Assembly: GCF_002901825.1 (NCBI RefSeq)
Contig: NZ_PPQD01000018.1
Span: forward strand, 125,252-189,251
Source: Mammaliicoccus sciuri
Lineage (GTDB): Bacteria; Bacillota; Bacilli; Staphylococcales; Staphylococcaceae
Reading direction: 5' to 3'
Length of the DNA stretch: 64,000 nucleotides
Part shown: one piece after another, positions 37,027-45,323 of the stretch
How the letters are laid out: each line of letters opens with the position of its first letter
Position numbering within the stretch: position 1 is the stretch's first letter
Made by a program: the position numbers and the translations under genes
Notes under the pieces: model-generated
Told to the model about the DNA's origin: nothing
Databases searched by the model: none
Seen by the model: only the letters and a program-made list of their open reading frames with translations

Positions 37027-37925
37027 TAATTTTGAATATATGGTGCTCGCCATATATAAAATGTTGCATAAGAACTCCACTCATGCCAACCTTCATTTAA
37101 ACTTAACATTTGTTCTTTAGATGGTTTCTTATCTAAATTCAAGATGTCTTTCAATGCGTTTTGTAAACCAACATCTCCGATTGGAAAAGCATCCTGAACA
37201 CCTAATGCACGCATCATAACATAATGTGCAGTCCATGGACCAATCCCTCTAATTTTAATCAGTGAACGCTCAATTTCATTCGTATCCTTAATATCCATCA
37301 ACATGTCTTTAGATAACATTTGAGAATGCATTCTTTTGGCAATATCTATTAAATATTCTGCTTTTCTTCTTGAGAATTTCAAATCCATCAACTCTTGTAC
37401 TGAAACATTCGCAATCACTTCAACTGTAGGATGGATATAATACGCTTTATGATTATACGTGATTTTCTCGCCATAAGTTTGAACAAGTCTCTTTTTAAGT
37501 TGGTATGCAAATGTTAAATTAATTTGTTGACCAATTATGCCCCAGGAAATAGCTTCAAATAAATTTGGAAGTCTAATCAATCTTAAACCATATAATTTAC
37601 GGATTAATGGCTTTAATATTTCATTTTTCCTACCATATTGGTAAAACGATGATAAATCTGCTGAGAAATCGAACCATTCTTCTATATATGCAATTATTTT
37701 TTCGGTAAGTGTTGGATTTACAGAAACATCATTTAAAACCTCAACAATTAAGTAATGACTATGATAATAAATACATATCAACAGTCTCTCGCCATCTAAA
37801 TTAATTGCACGATAAATTTTATGATCTTCAACTTCAAATAACACTTCATTCTCATCTCTTTTTAAATAATCTAAGCATTTTTCATAGTCGAATATTTTGG
37901 GACATTCTATTCTAATTTCATGCAT
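37026..37925 (-). CDS. DNA-3-methyladenine glycosylase, AlkA-like (HhH-GPD)
   Basis: A 299-residue HhH-GPD glycosylase. The helix-hairpin-helix reads LIKIRGIGPWTAHYVMMRALG and the catalytic Asp sits in FPIGDVGLQNAL; SWGIIGQQI provides the upstream domain contact. The N-terminal 110 residues match the AlkA_N-like wing. It removes alkylated purines in base excision repair. A second, unrelated 3-methyladenine glycosylase (TagI) is at 50677. GGAGGTGA ribosome site. Confidence 0.87.
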   Translation of the reverse strand: MHEIRIECPKIFDYEKCLDYLKRDENEVLFEVEDHKIYRAINLDGERLLICIYYHSHYLIVEVLNDVSVNPTLTEKIIAYIEEWFDFSADLSSFYQYGRKNEILKPLIRKLYGLRLIRLPNLFEAISWGIIGQQINLTFAYQLKKRLVQTYGEKITYNHKAYYIHPTVEVIANVSVQELMDLKFSRRKAEYLIDIAKRMHSQMLSKDMLMDIKDTNEIERSLIKIRGIGPWTAHYVMMRALGVQDAFPIGDVGLQNALKDILNLDKKPSKEQMLSLNEGWHEWSSYATFYIWRAPYIQN

Positions 37926-38029
37926 GATACATCACCTCCATCGTTAAAGATATTATGCGTTATTTACAATTAATACACAAATTTAAAATATAAAAATTGA
38001 TACTATTTAAAGAAATAACATGTTATAAT

Positions 38030-38044
38030 TGAAAGTAATTATCA
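38030..38044 (+). promoter_or_regulatory. Fur box at siderophore-binding lipoprotein gene
   Basis: TGAAAGTAATTATCA matches the 7-1-7 Fur consensus TGATAATNATTATCA at 12 of 14 defined positions and begins just after a TATAAT (38024). It implies iron repression. Confidence 0.7.
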
Positions 38045-38060
38045 ATTAGGAGAGAGAAAA

Positions 38061-38960
38061 ATGACCAAAAAATTACTTGTATTCCTCGCTACATTGTTAC
38101 TTGTATTAGCAGCATGTGGCAACAAAGATGATGACTCATCTAAAAGTAAAACTCACAAATATAAAACAGATGAAGGTAAAACAGTTGAAATTCCTAACAA
38201 TCCAAAACGTGTAGTCGTATTAACAACTAACCAAGGTAACTTCCAAAAACTTGGTGTTGATCCAGTCGGAACAGATGCTGATTTCCCTAAATCAAAATAT
38301 GTTGACGATAAAGACGGGAAACGTGTTGGTTCTGAAGATGTTGAAGCTGTTACAAAGCTTAAACCTGATTTAATCATTACTTATAATGCTAACCCACAAA
38401 TAAAAAAATATGAAAAAATAGCACCTACTGTACCATTCGACCACAGTAAACGAACTTTTAAAGAAGTACACATCGAAATCGGGAAATTATTAGGTAAAGA
38501 AGATAAAGCTAAAGAACAAATTAAAGAAATAGAAGATATCATGGCTAAAGATGGGAAAGAAGTCAAAGATAAAATCGGCAAAGACAGCACAGTTTCTATA
38601 ATGGAAGTTGGACCTAAAGAACTTACATTAATCGGTAAGAACTTTGGTAGAGGTTCTGAAGTTATTTATCAAGGATTTGGATTTAAACATCCAGAAGCAG
38701 CACAAAAAGACATTCCTAAAGAAGGTTGGTTATCAACTTCATTCGAGAACTTTAATAAATACACTGGTGATTATTTATTAATCCCAACTGAAAATGGAAA
38801 AGCACCAAACTCTTCATTAACTAAAGGTAGCATTTGGAAAAATACACCGGCAGTTAAAGACGATCACGTATACTACTATCCAAGAAATGAATTTATGTAT
38901 TCAGATCCAATTTCAATCGAAAAACAATCTAAATACTTTAAAGATATGTTAACGAAATAA
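38061..38960 (+). CDS. Iron-siderophore/haem-type ABC substrate-binding lipoprotein
   Basis: A 299-residue class-III (FecB/TroA-fold) binding lipoprotein: signal peptide with lipobox LAAC, lipidated Cys19. The domain opens with NNPKRVVVLTTNQGNFQKLGVDPVG and shows KPDLIITYNANPQ and KLGK/ LLGKEDKA elements. It should capture a ferric siderophore. No permease or ATPase gene is adjacent, so it must use a transporter encoded elsewhere, as FhuD-type proteins do in staphylococci. The Fur box upstream supports an iron role. Confidence 0.88.
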   Translation: MTKKLLVFLATLLLVLAACGNKDDDSSKSKTHKYKTDEGKTVEIPNNPKRVVVLTTNQGNFQKLGVDPVGTDADFPKSKYVDDKDGKRVGSEDVEAVTKLKPDLIITYNANPQIKKYEKIAPTVPFDHSKRTFKEVHIEIGKLLGKEDKAKEQIKEIEDIMAKDGKEVKDKIGKDSTVSIMEVGPKELTLIGKNFGRGSEVIYQGFGFKHPEAAQKDIPKEGWLSTSFENFNKYTGDYLLIPTENGKAPNSSLTKGSIWKNTPAVKDDHVYYYPRNEFMYSDPISIEKQSKYFKDMLTK

Positions 38961-38966
38961 TAAAGC

Positions 38967-38995
38967 AGAGACTAGGTCATAACGACCTAGTCTCT
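38967..38995 (+). terminator. Terminator of the iron-binding lipoprotein gene
   Basis: A perfect 12-bp stem AGAGACTAGGTC with its complement, 5-nt loop, then TTTTAT. Confidence 0.9.
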
Positions 38996-39051
38996 TTTAT
39001 TATATAAGTATAAGTTATAGAAACTGTTGTGAACACTTCTGGCCAAACCTG

Positions 39052-39540
39052 TTTGTAACGGAGTTGTTAGTTACAAAACTACTGAGAATTGTTACTATGG
39101 ACAGCCTTTATTACAAAACTCCGCTGAAATGTTACTATGGACGGCCTTAATTACAAAACTACTGAGAATTGTTACTATGGACGGCCTTAATTACAAAACT
39201 CTACTGAAATGTTACTATGGACCTCCTTAATTACAAAACTTCGCTGAAATGTTACTATGGACGGCCTTAATTACAAAACTCAGCTGAAATGTTACTATAG
39301 ACCTCCTTTATTACAAAACTCTGCTGAAATGTTAATATGGACGGCCTTAATTACAAAACTCAGCTGAAGTGTTACTATGGACCGTCTTAGTTACAAAACT
39401 ACTGAGAATTGTAATTACTGGTCTCCTTATTTGCACTTCTAGCCAAAACTGCTAATAACGCACTCAGTATTTGCATTTCTCACCAAACTTGCTAATAACA
39501 GCACGCTCAATTACAAAACTCGTAACAACTATTCCTCACG
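39052..39540. repeat. 40-bp tandem repeat array, large copy
   Basis: The motif TTACTATGG restarts at 39092, 39132, 39172, 39212, 39252, 39292 (one change), 39332 (one change) and 39372: eight steps of exactly 40 bp. It is followed by AC[GT][GC]CCTTAATTACAAAACT and a variable decamer alternating CNGCTGAAAT and ACTGAGAATT. Degenerate units flank both ends. The array fills most of the 644-nt gap 38961-39604. It is the same family as 1-140. Confidence 0.93.
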
Positions 39541-39604
39541 ACCTCCCTATTTGCATTTCATGAATTTTATGCATACACTGTATATTAAAGGAGTGGAATT
39601 TATT

Positions 39605-40162
39605 TTGACTAAACAAACGGATTTACGTGTGATTAAAACTAAAAAAGCTCTCACAGAAACATTAGTCTCAATACTTAAAGAGAAGAATTTCTCAGATATT
39701 ACTGTAAATGAAATTTGTCATGCATCTCTTATACATAGAACAACATTTTACAAGCATTTTATGGATAAGTTTGATCTTTTACAATATGCATTAAGCGAAT
39801 ATACGAAAGATTTCTTTGAATTAGATTTATACGATCGTCTGCACCATCCTTTTCAATCGATGGAGAAGGCATTTATCAGTGAGCTAAGTGACGTATTTGA
39901 AAAGCAAAAAGATAATAGTGATACTGCATTTATGGATGAACTTATTAAACACTTCATTGAAGTATTTAGTGAAGATTTCAAAAATAATATTGATAAAGTT
40001 ACGACTCCTACCCACCTACCTCAATCTTTACTTCCGTTTATTTATGGATCTAATTTAGCGGCAATTATACATTGGTCTGAATTAGCAGATGGTGATATAG
40101 ACTTTGAAAAGCTAGATAAAATATTTAACGAAATCAATATAATTAGCATGAATAACGGTTAA
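39605..40162 (+). CDS. TetR/AcrR-family transcriptional regulator
   Basis: About 186 residues. The N-terminal helix-turn-helix is RVIKTKKALTETLVSILKEKNFSDITVNEICHASLIHRTTFYKHFMDKFDLL, typical of TetR proteins with a YKHF recognition helix. The C-terminal ligand domain is of the TetR_C_7-like, DhaS-related kind (tentative). The reading frame is open to an ATG at 39551 inside the repeat array, but AAAGGAG (39587-39593) points to the TTG at 39605. Its target is unknown; no obvious partner gene lies beside it. Confidence 0.82.
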   Translation: MTKQTDLRVIKTKKALTETLVSILKEKNFSDITVNEICHASLIHRTTFYKHFMDKFDLLQYALSEYTKDFFELDLYDRLHHPFQSMEKAFISELSDVFEKQKDNSDTAFMDELIKHFIEVFSEDFKNNIDKVTTPTHLPQSLLPFIYGSNLAAIIHWSELADGDIDFEKLDKIFNEINIISMNNG

Positions 40163-40185
40163 TCAATTTCATCATTTGTATATAA

Positions 40186-40231
40186 AAAACCTTTCAATTT
40201 AGACCTGTTATGGTCTTCATTGAAAGGTTTT
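40186..40231. terminator. Bidirectional terminator after TetR gene
   Basis: A perfect 13-bp stem AAAACCTTTCAAT with its complement, 20-nt loop, between convergent genes. Confidence 0.88.
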
Positions 40232-40243
40232 TAACGATGTTAT

Positions 40244-40573
40244 TTATTGTTGAACGAGATTGTTAACGTAATCTTTGAATGCTTCTTTGTCGCCTTCTTC
40301 AATATCAATCATTGCAACTTTTCCTTGTGGGAATTCAATAAATAATACACCTTTATCTTCTATTGTAACGGCTTTGATGTCTTGATAACTAAATACTCTT
40401 TTATAAGGTTCACCGTTCATATCAACGCTCATAATGACACGTTCGTTTGTTGTAATATATGCCCCTTTAAATTGGCTTTGTTCGCCTACTTTATAAATGA
40501 TTGTTCCTAATACACTTGGACCAACTTTTTCTGTAGGATATAATTCATTTTCATCAATTTCATTTAATTTCAT
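40244..40573 (-). CDS. Small PH-domain-like protein (bacterial PH)
   Basis: About 109 residues with a beta-rich pattern (GTIIYKVGEQSQFKGAYITTNERVIMSVDM, RVFSYQDIKAVTIEDKGVLFIEFPQGKVAMIDI) and an alpha-helical end (KEAFKDYVNNLV), as in bacterial pleckstrin-homology (YokE/bPH) proteins. The function is unknown. An in-frame ATG five codons upstream overlaps the GGAGG itself, so the ATG at 40573 (8 nt after GGAGG) is taken as the start. It lies downstream of the sucrose-type PTS gene by 63 nt and may share its transcript. Confidence 0.65.
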   Translation of the reverse strand: MKLNEIDENELYPTEKVGPSVLGTIIYKVGEQSQFKGAYITTNERVIMSVDMNGEPYKRVFSYQDIKAVTIEDKGVLFIEFPQGKVAMIDIEEGDKEAFKDYVNNLVQQ

Positions 40574-40636
40574 GTTCAATACCTCCATTTAATAACTACT
40601 TCTATTGTACGAAATAATGAGAGGTCGTAACAAATA

Positions 40637-42070
40637 TTATGATTGCACATCTCTATATACTTTTCTTCTAGATAATAAAATTGTGACAACAAATGCGACA
40701 ACAATTGTGATTGCCATACCGATAATATAGTTAAACCAACTACCTGGAGCTATAGAGATAAATCCTGGTAATCCTGCTGTACCGAGTGCAATGGCTTTTA
40801 CTTTTGTTGCAGCTACATAACAAGAACCGGCACCTGATCCTATTATTGCACCGATAAATGGATAACGTAATTTTAAGTTTATACCAAACATAGCTGGCTC
40901 TGTAATACCTAATAATGCAGAAATACCTGCTGCTGAAGCTGTACCCTTCATTTTAAGATTCTTCACAATAAAGAATGCTGCAAGTGTTGCTCCACCTTGT
41001 GCAACGTTAGACATTGCTGCAATTGGGAATATAAATGATCCGCCTGTATTTGCTTTATCTGCAATCAATGTTGTTTCTATAGCGATAAAGCTATGATGCA
41101 TACCAGTAATAACAATCGGTGCATATAGTAATCCAAATAATAATCCACCGATTGCGCCACCCGTTTCATATAACCAAGTTAAACCGTCAGATAAGAATGT
41201 CCCTGCAGTTCGTGTAACTGGTCCAACTACTAAAAATGTAACAAATGCTGTAAAGAATAATGACAGTAATGGTGTTAATAAATTATCTAAAGTAGAAGGA
41301 ATGACTTTTCTAAATCCAATTTCTAACTTAGCAAGTATGTAAGATGCGACTAATATTGGTAACACTTGTCCTTGATAACCAACCATTTTGATAGAAAGTC
41401 CAAATATTTCCCAGGTTGGGATTTCGTCGCCTTTTACTAAAGCTTTAGGATAATCATAACCATTCATTAAACTAGGGTGTACAAGTATCATACCAAGTGC
41501 TGCACCGAGAAATGCGTTTCCTCCAAACCGCTTCGCTGCACTAAACCCTATTAGAACTGGTAGAAACACAAATGGTGCATTCGCGAAAACATTAATCATA
41601 TTGGCTAAACTTGCAAACTGATCATGAACATCAATAAATGACGCTTTATCATAAAATAAATCTTTAGCAGTTAAAATATTGTTAAGCCCCATTAATAAAC
41701 CACCTGCTACAATTGCAGGAATAATCGGAACAAATATATCTGATAACATTTTTACAAATTGCTGAATCGGATTTAATTTCTTAGTCGACTTTTCTTTTAC
41801 TTCTGATGTCGTAGATGCCTCTAATCCAGTTAAAGATTCCATTTCCGCAAAGACTTTATTAACCGTTCCAGAACCTATAATAATTTGATATTGCCCACCC
41901 GTTGAAAAAGTCCCCTTAACAATATCCATATCATTTAATTGGTCTTCATTTACTTGAGACTCGTCTTTTAATACAAGTCTTAATCGTGTGGCACAATGCG
42001 CAATAGCTTCAATATTACCTTTACCACCTATTGCTTCAGTAATATTCTGAGCTTCCTTTTTATAATTCAT
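40637..42070 (-). CDS. scrA: PTS EIIBC permease, sucrose/trehalose type
   Basis: About 477 residues. EIIB is N-terminal (about 1-85; phospho-Cys in IAHCATRLRL), EIIC fills the remainder (about 105-470) with about ten hydrophobic segments and the glucose-superfamily motif GITEPAMFGINLKLRYPF. The size equals staphylococcal ScrA, and no EIIA domain is attached, as for sucrose/trehalose systems; trehalose specificity is the alternative. No hydrolase or regulator gene is adjacent. AAGGAG fits the ATG at 42070 rather than the GTG at 42079. Strong operator, promoter and cre elements lie upstream. Confidence 0.85.
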   Translation of the reverse strand: MNYKKEAQNITEAIGGKGNIEAIAHCATRLRLVLKDESQVNEDQLNDMDIVKGTFSTGGQYQIIIGSGTVNKVFAEMESLTGLEASTTSEVKEKSTKKLNPIQQFVKMLSDIFVPIIPAIVAGGLLMGLNNILTAKDLFYDKASFIDVHDQFASLANMINVFANAPFVFLPVLIGFSAAKRFGGNAFLGAALGMILVHPSLMNGYDYPKALVKGDEIPTWEIFGLSIKMVGYQGQVLPILVASYILAKLEIGFRKVIPSTLDNLLTPLLSLFFTAFVTFLVVGPVTRTAGTFLSDGLTWLYETGGAIGGLLFGLLYAPIVITGMHHSFIAIETTLIADKANTGGSFIFPIAAMSNVAQGGATLAAFFIVKNLKMKGTASAAGISALLGITEPAMFGINLKLRYPFIGAIIGSGAGSCYVAATKVKAIALGTAGLPGFISIAPGSWFNYIIGMAITIVVAFVVTILLSRRKVYRDVQS

Positions 42071-42097
42071 TGATTTCACTCCTTATTTATCCCATTC

Positions 42098-42119
42098 TTT
42101 TTGGTACCGGTACCAAAAA
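42098..42119. promoter_or_regulatory. 22-bp perfect palindromic operator
   Basis: TTTTTGGTACC followed by its exact complement, a LacI/GalR-type palindrome with a central CG step, between the promoter and the ribosome site of scrA. A ScrR/TreR-like repressor encoded elsewhere is the expected ligand. Confidence 0.8.
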
Positions 42120-42148
42120 GGGTCAAAAAAATATATTAACCTGATACG

Positions 42149-42177
42149 ATTGTAATCGGTTCCATTAAAATTGTCAA
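42149..42177 (-). promoter_or_regulatory. scrA promoter with embedded perfect cre
   Basis: On the minus strand TTGACA, 17-nt spacer, TACAAT. ATGGAACCGATTACA (complement of 42151-42165) fits the cre consensus WTGNAANCGNWNNCW at all positions and covers the spacer and -10, so CcpA should block the polymerase directly. Confidence 0.88.
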
Positions 42178-42245
42178 CGCTACAAAATTAATCATACTAA
42201 TTTTAATTAATATGTTCATTTTATAAAATTAATATTCAGAAAAAT

Positions 42246-42274
42246 TTGAAAACAAATGATTACTTTTATATAAT
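42246..42274 (+). promoter_or_regulatory. Promoter of the ureohydrolase-NRAMP-like unit
   Basis: TTGAAA (42246-42251), 17-nt spacer, TATAAT (42269-42274), 32 nt before the ATG. The leader is too short for a guanidine riboswitch and none is seen. Confidence 0.75.
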
Positions 42275-42306
42275 GTGAATAAATAATTGAAAGGAGAACT
42301 TTTACA

Positions 42307-43248
42307 ATGACAGAACGAATTTATGGCAATACACCTTGCTTTTTAGGTGGTAAAAACTTAACAAAAGAAAAAGATTATTCCACAGACGTTCTCGTATATG
42401 GCGTCCCTTTCGAAGGACCTTGCACTTGGGGAGATTATACAGGGTGTGAATTAGGACCGAAACAAATTAGATTATCTTCTGCTAGATATAGCGGATATTT
42501 ACCTGAATTAGATCACATAGATGTACATAAGCATTTATCCATCGGGGATGTAGGCGATGTTTCAACCGTACCACATGATGTTGATCAAACGGTTCAGAAC
42601 ATCGAAGTATTTGCTGAAGATTTATGGAAATCCAATAAATTTTTAGTCGGTTTAGGAGGCGATCACGGTATCACATATCCGATTTTAAAAGGATTAACGA
42701 ACACCGGGAAAAAAGTAGGCATTATTCATTTAGATGCGCACTATGATAATATGCCTCACTATGAAAATGAACAATTTGCGCGTAATACACCATTCATGAG
42801 GTTATATGAAACAGAAGGCATTCGAAACGAAAGCTTAATTCATACTGGTATTCATGGACCTCGTAACCAGCCTGAAACGGGACAATTCGCCAAAGAAAAT
42901 GGTGCGGTTACCATCACGATTAATGAAATTAAAGAAACAACTGATTTACGTCAGTTTGCGCGTGATATTTATGCACAGGCAAGTAAAGATGTTGATGTTG
43001 TTTACTTAACGATCTGTAGTGATGTACTCGATTTTGCTTTTAATCCAGGCGGACCTGTTGATGGTAATGGTTTAACAAGTTATGAACTTTTAACAATGAT
43101 TTACGAATTTGGAAAGTTAGGTCTTATTGGTATGGACTTTGTTGAAGTTTATCCAATGCAAGATGCGAACCAAAACTCTGCTCACTTTGTATCAACTGCT
43201 GTACTTTACGTATTAGCCGGCCATATTAAGTTTTTAAACAAAGTTTAA
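42307..43248 (+). CDS. Arginase/agmatinase-superfamily protein with altered metal site
   Basis: A 313-residue ureohydrolase-fold protein. Metal motifs GGDHG (His120) and DAHYD (Asp143, His145, Asp147) are intact. The third motif, normally SxDxDxxDP, reads T-I-C-S-D-V-L-D-F: the first Asp, a usual bridging Mn ligand, is replaced by Cys237, while Asp239 remains, and the usual Pro is Phe. It may be an agmatinase relative, formiminoglutamase relative or guanidine-type hydrolase; the substitution makes the substrate and metal uncertain. AAAGGAGA ribosome site. It is followed after 28 nt by an NRAMP-like carrier and is probably co-transcribed with it. Confidence 0.82.
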   Translation: MTERIYGNTPCFLGGKNLTKEKDYSTDVLVYGVPFEGPCTWGDYTGCELGPKQIRLSSARYSGYLPELDHIDVHKHLSIGDVGDVSTVPHDVDQTVQNIEVFAEDLWKSNKFLVGLGGDHGITYPILKGLTNTGKKVGIIHLDAHYDNMPHYENEQFARNTPFMRLYETEGIRNESLIHTGIHGPRNQPETGQFAKENGAVTITINEIKETTDLRQFARDIYAQASKDVDVVYLTICSDVLDFAFNPGGPVDGNGLTSYELLTMIYEFGKLGLIGMDFVEVYPMQDANQNSAHFVSTAVLYVLAGHIKFLNKV

Positions 43249-43276
43249 TGCCTTACAAACGAAGGGATGACAAGAT

Positions 43277-44500
43277 ATGACTGAAAAGAGAGAAAGAAGT
43301 AAGTTTAGTATTTTTGGTCCTGGAATGATTATTACTGCATCATTTGTTGGTCCTGGTACCGTTACAACCATGACTCAAGGTGGTGCTGGATTTGGATACA
43401 GCTTACTCTGGGCAGTAGTCTTCTCAATTATCGCAACGATAGCGCTTCAAGAAATGGTTGCTCGATTGGCTCTTGTTACAAATGAAGGTTTAGGAGAAGC
43501 TATACGGGATATTTTTAATCACAAATTACTTAAACTCATCACAGTTTGGTTCAGTATGATTGCTGTAGCAGTTGGTTGTGCAGCATACATATCTGGGGAT
43601 TTATTAGGGACGTCGTTAGGTGCTTCCTATTTACTTGGCATTCCAGAAAATTATATTGCCCCTGTCATTGGTATCGTTATTTTGTTAATTGGGTTAAGCG
43701 GTAGCTATGATTTAATAGAAAAAGTTATGACTGTACTCGTGCTCATTATGGGTGTCATCTTTATTACAACAGTTATTGTCATTCAACCAGATTTCGGCGC
43801 AGTATTAAAAGGTGCATTTATACCGAGTATACCTAACGGATCATTATTAACAATCATCGCACTTATTGGTACAACAGTTGTACCTTATAATTTCTTCATA
43901 CATGCTAGCTCCATTCACGAACGATTTAATGGCATTAAAGACTTAAGAATTGTAAGAATTGATACAATTGTTGCGATAGGATTAGGAGGACTTATATCTG
44001 CTGCCATACTGATTACAGCAGGAACACTCATCCATGGTAAAGAAGTCACAAGCTTAGTAGAATTATCCGAACCACTTAAACCGGTATTGGGAGACTTTGC
44101 ACCTATATTCATGAGTGTCGGATTATTTTCAGCAGGTCTATCTTCAGCAATTGCTTCTCCAATGGGTGCTGCAGCAACAATCAGTAGTTGTCTCCGTTGG
44201 GAAGGTGGCGTAAAAAGTAAAAAGTATAGACTCGTGTTCGCAATCGTCATTTTCATTGGTATCATTACCTCTTCACTCGGGTTCGAACCATTAGAAGTCT
44301 TACTAATCGCACAAGCATTAAATGGCATCATTTTACCACTCATCGCAATATTAATCTTTGTAATCTTAAATAAGAAGAATATGATGGGTAAATTTGCAAA
44401 CGGCATCGTCCTGAACATCATCGGAATATTCGTCGTACTCGTCGTATCATTTTTAGGCGTCTACAGTTTAATAGATGCTATTCAAAGCTTTATTAGATAA
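43277..44500 (+). CDS. NRAMP-superfamily transporter lacking the metal-site residues
   Basis: A 407-residue LeuT-fold NRAMP homologue with about 11 hydrophobic segments. The helix-1 motif DPGN of true Mn/Fe transporters reads G25-P26-G27-T28, and the helix-6 MPH reads V202-P203-Y204, so Asp, Asn and Met ligands are all missing. It is therefore unlikely to be a classical MntH. NRAMP-like proteins of the YcsG type occur in amide/oxoproline catabolic operons, so an organic substrate is plausible (inference). It follows the ureohydrolase gene by 28 nt, suggesting that it imports or exports that enzyme's substrate or product. Confidence 0.82.
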   Translation: MTEKRERSKFSIFGPGMIITASFVGPGTVTTMTQGGAGFGYSLLWAVVFSIIATIALQEMVARLALVTNEGLGEAIRDIFNHKLLKLITVWFSMIAVAVGCAAYISGDLLGTSLGASYLLGIPENYIAPVIGIVILLIGLSGSYDLIEKVMTVLVLIMGVIFITTVIVIQPDFGAVLKGAFIPSIPNGSLLTIIALIGTTVVPYNFFIHASSIHERFNGIKDLRIVRIDTIVAIGLGGLISAAILITAGTLIHGKEVTSLVELSEPLKPVLGDFAPIFMSVGLFSAGLSSAIASPMGAAATISSCLRWEGGVKSKKYRLVFAIVIFIGIITSSLGFEPLEVLLIAQALNGIILPLIAILIFVILNKKNMMGKFANGIVLNIIGIFVVLVVSFLGVYSLIDAIQSFIR

Positions 44501-44505
44501 ATCAA

Positions 44506-44539
44506 AAAACCCTTCACTATCACATTAGTGAAGGGTTTT
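44506..44539 (+). terminator. Terminator of the ureohydrolase-carrier unit
   Basis: A perfect 14-bp stem AAAACCCTTCACTA with its complement and a 6-nt loop; the tail TTTTC follows. It may also serve the convergent gene at 44562. Confidence 0.9.
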
Positions 44540-44561
44540 CGTCTTAAAATATAACATTTAA

Positions 44562-45146
44562 TCATCTAATATGCTTAAATGTCGTTAAAATTCTATCGAG
44601 TTTTCTCTTTATCCAATTTCTATTTTTTAATAGCTTTAATTGACTCTTTTGAGCGACTTCATTAACAACTTGGTCAACATTTAATTGATCTGTATATATT
44701 TTATATTCTGTAACAATATTATCAAAAAACTCAATACAGTCGTCCATTTGAACACGAGCAAACGTTTCTCCCAATTCCAATCTTTTATTTAAACGTCTAT
44801 TTAAAGTTTTCTTATTTGCATACAGTATATAATGATCTAACCGAATCCCATCTTTTTTTAAGCGTTCAATAATTTCTTGGTAGTACTCAATATTAATGAT
44901 TGTCATAGGTACAATGATTATACCGTCATATGATTCCGCTACATACTTTAATAAATCATAGTTAAAGTATCTCCATTGATCATGGTCTTGAAAATTATCT
45001 TTATGTAAATTCTCAGGTATATTATGACGTATAAAAAAACCTAAATTTTCAGGATCATAAACAAAAGATTTAGATAATCTCTTATTCAATTCAAAAGCCA
45101 CAGTCGTTTTTCCAGAACCAAATGCCCCATTTAACCAGATAATCAT
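44562..45146 (-). CDS. tmrB: TmrB-like P-loop kinase (tunicamycin-resistance type)
   Basis: About 194 residues. The N-terminus, MIIWLNGAFGSGKTT then AFELNKRL, and the later VYDPENLGF, FNYDLL and IIVPMTI segments correspond closely to B. subtilis TmrB, an ATP-binding protein that confers tunicamycin resistance. Walker A spans residues 6-15. The activity is unproven. An in-frame ATG ten codons upstream lacks a ribosome site; AAGGGTGA fits 45146. It starts a stretch (44.5-47.6 kb) with a toxin locus and a lone TarG. Confidence 0.8.
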   Translation of the reverse strand: MIIWLNGAFGSGKTTVAFELNKRLSKSFVYDPENLGFFIRHNIPENLHKDNFQDHDQWRYFNYDLLKYVAESYDGIIIVPMTIINIEYYQEIIERLKKDGIRLDHYILYANKKTLNRRLNKRLELGETFARVQMDDCIEFFDNIVTEYKIYTDQLNVDQVVNEVAQKSQLKLLKNRNWIKRKLDRILTTFKHIR

Positions 45147-45323
45147 AAGTTCACCCTTTTCTATTGTTAGAAGCATTATATCCTTAACTACAAATAATGA
45201 AAATCGGTATTGTCAAAAGTGGTATTTAAGTAAAAATTCAAAAACAAAATGCAGTTTTTAAAGAATCTAGGTACAAAATTTAAATTAAATACAATTTTAT
45301 AATAAAAGTTTTTAATTTTTTAA

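Noticed and set aside
39052-39540. Possible CRISPR array
   Set aside because: The variable part is only about ten bases, drawn from two recurring types, and no cas genes are near; it is a plain tandem repeat.
42190-42306. Guanidine riboswitch upstream of the ureohydrolase gene
   Set aside because: The promoter leaves only about 25 nt of leader and no ykkC-type motif is visible.
43915-44421. Open frame opposite the NRAMP-like gene
   Set aside because: Shadow of the well-supported plus-strand gene, with no family features.
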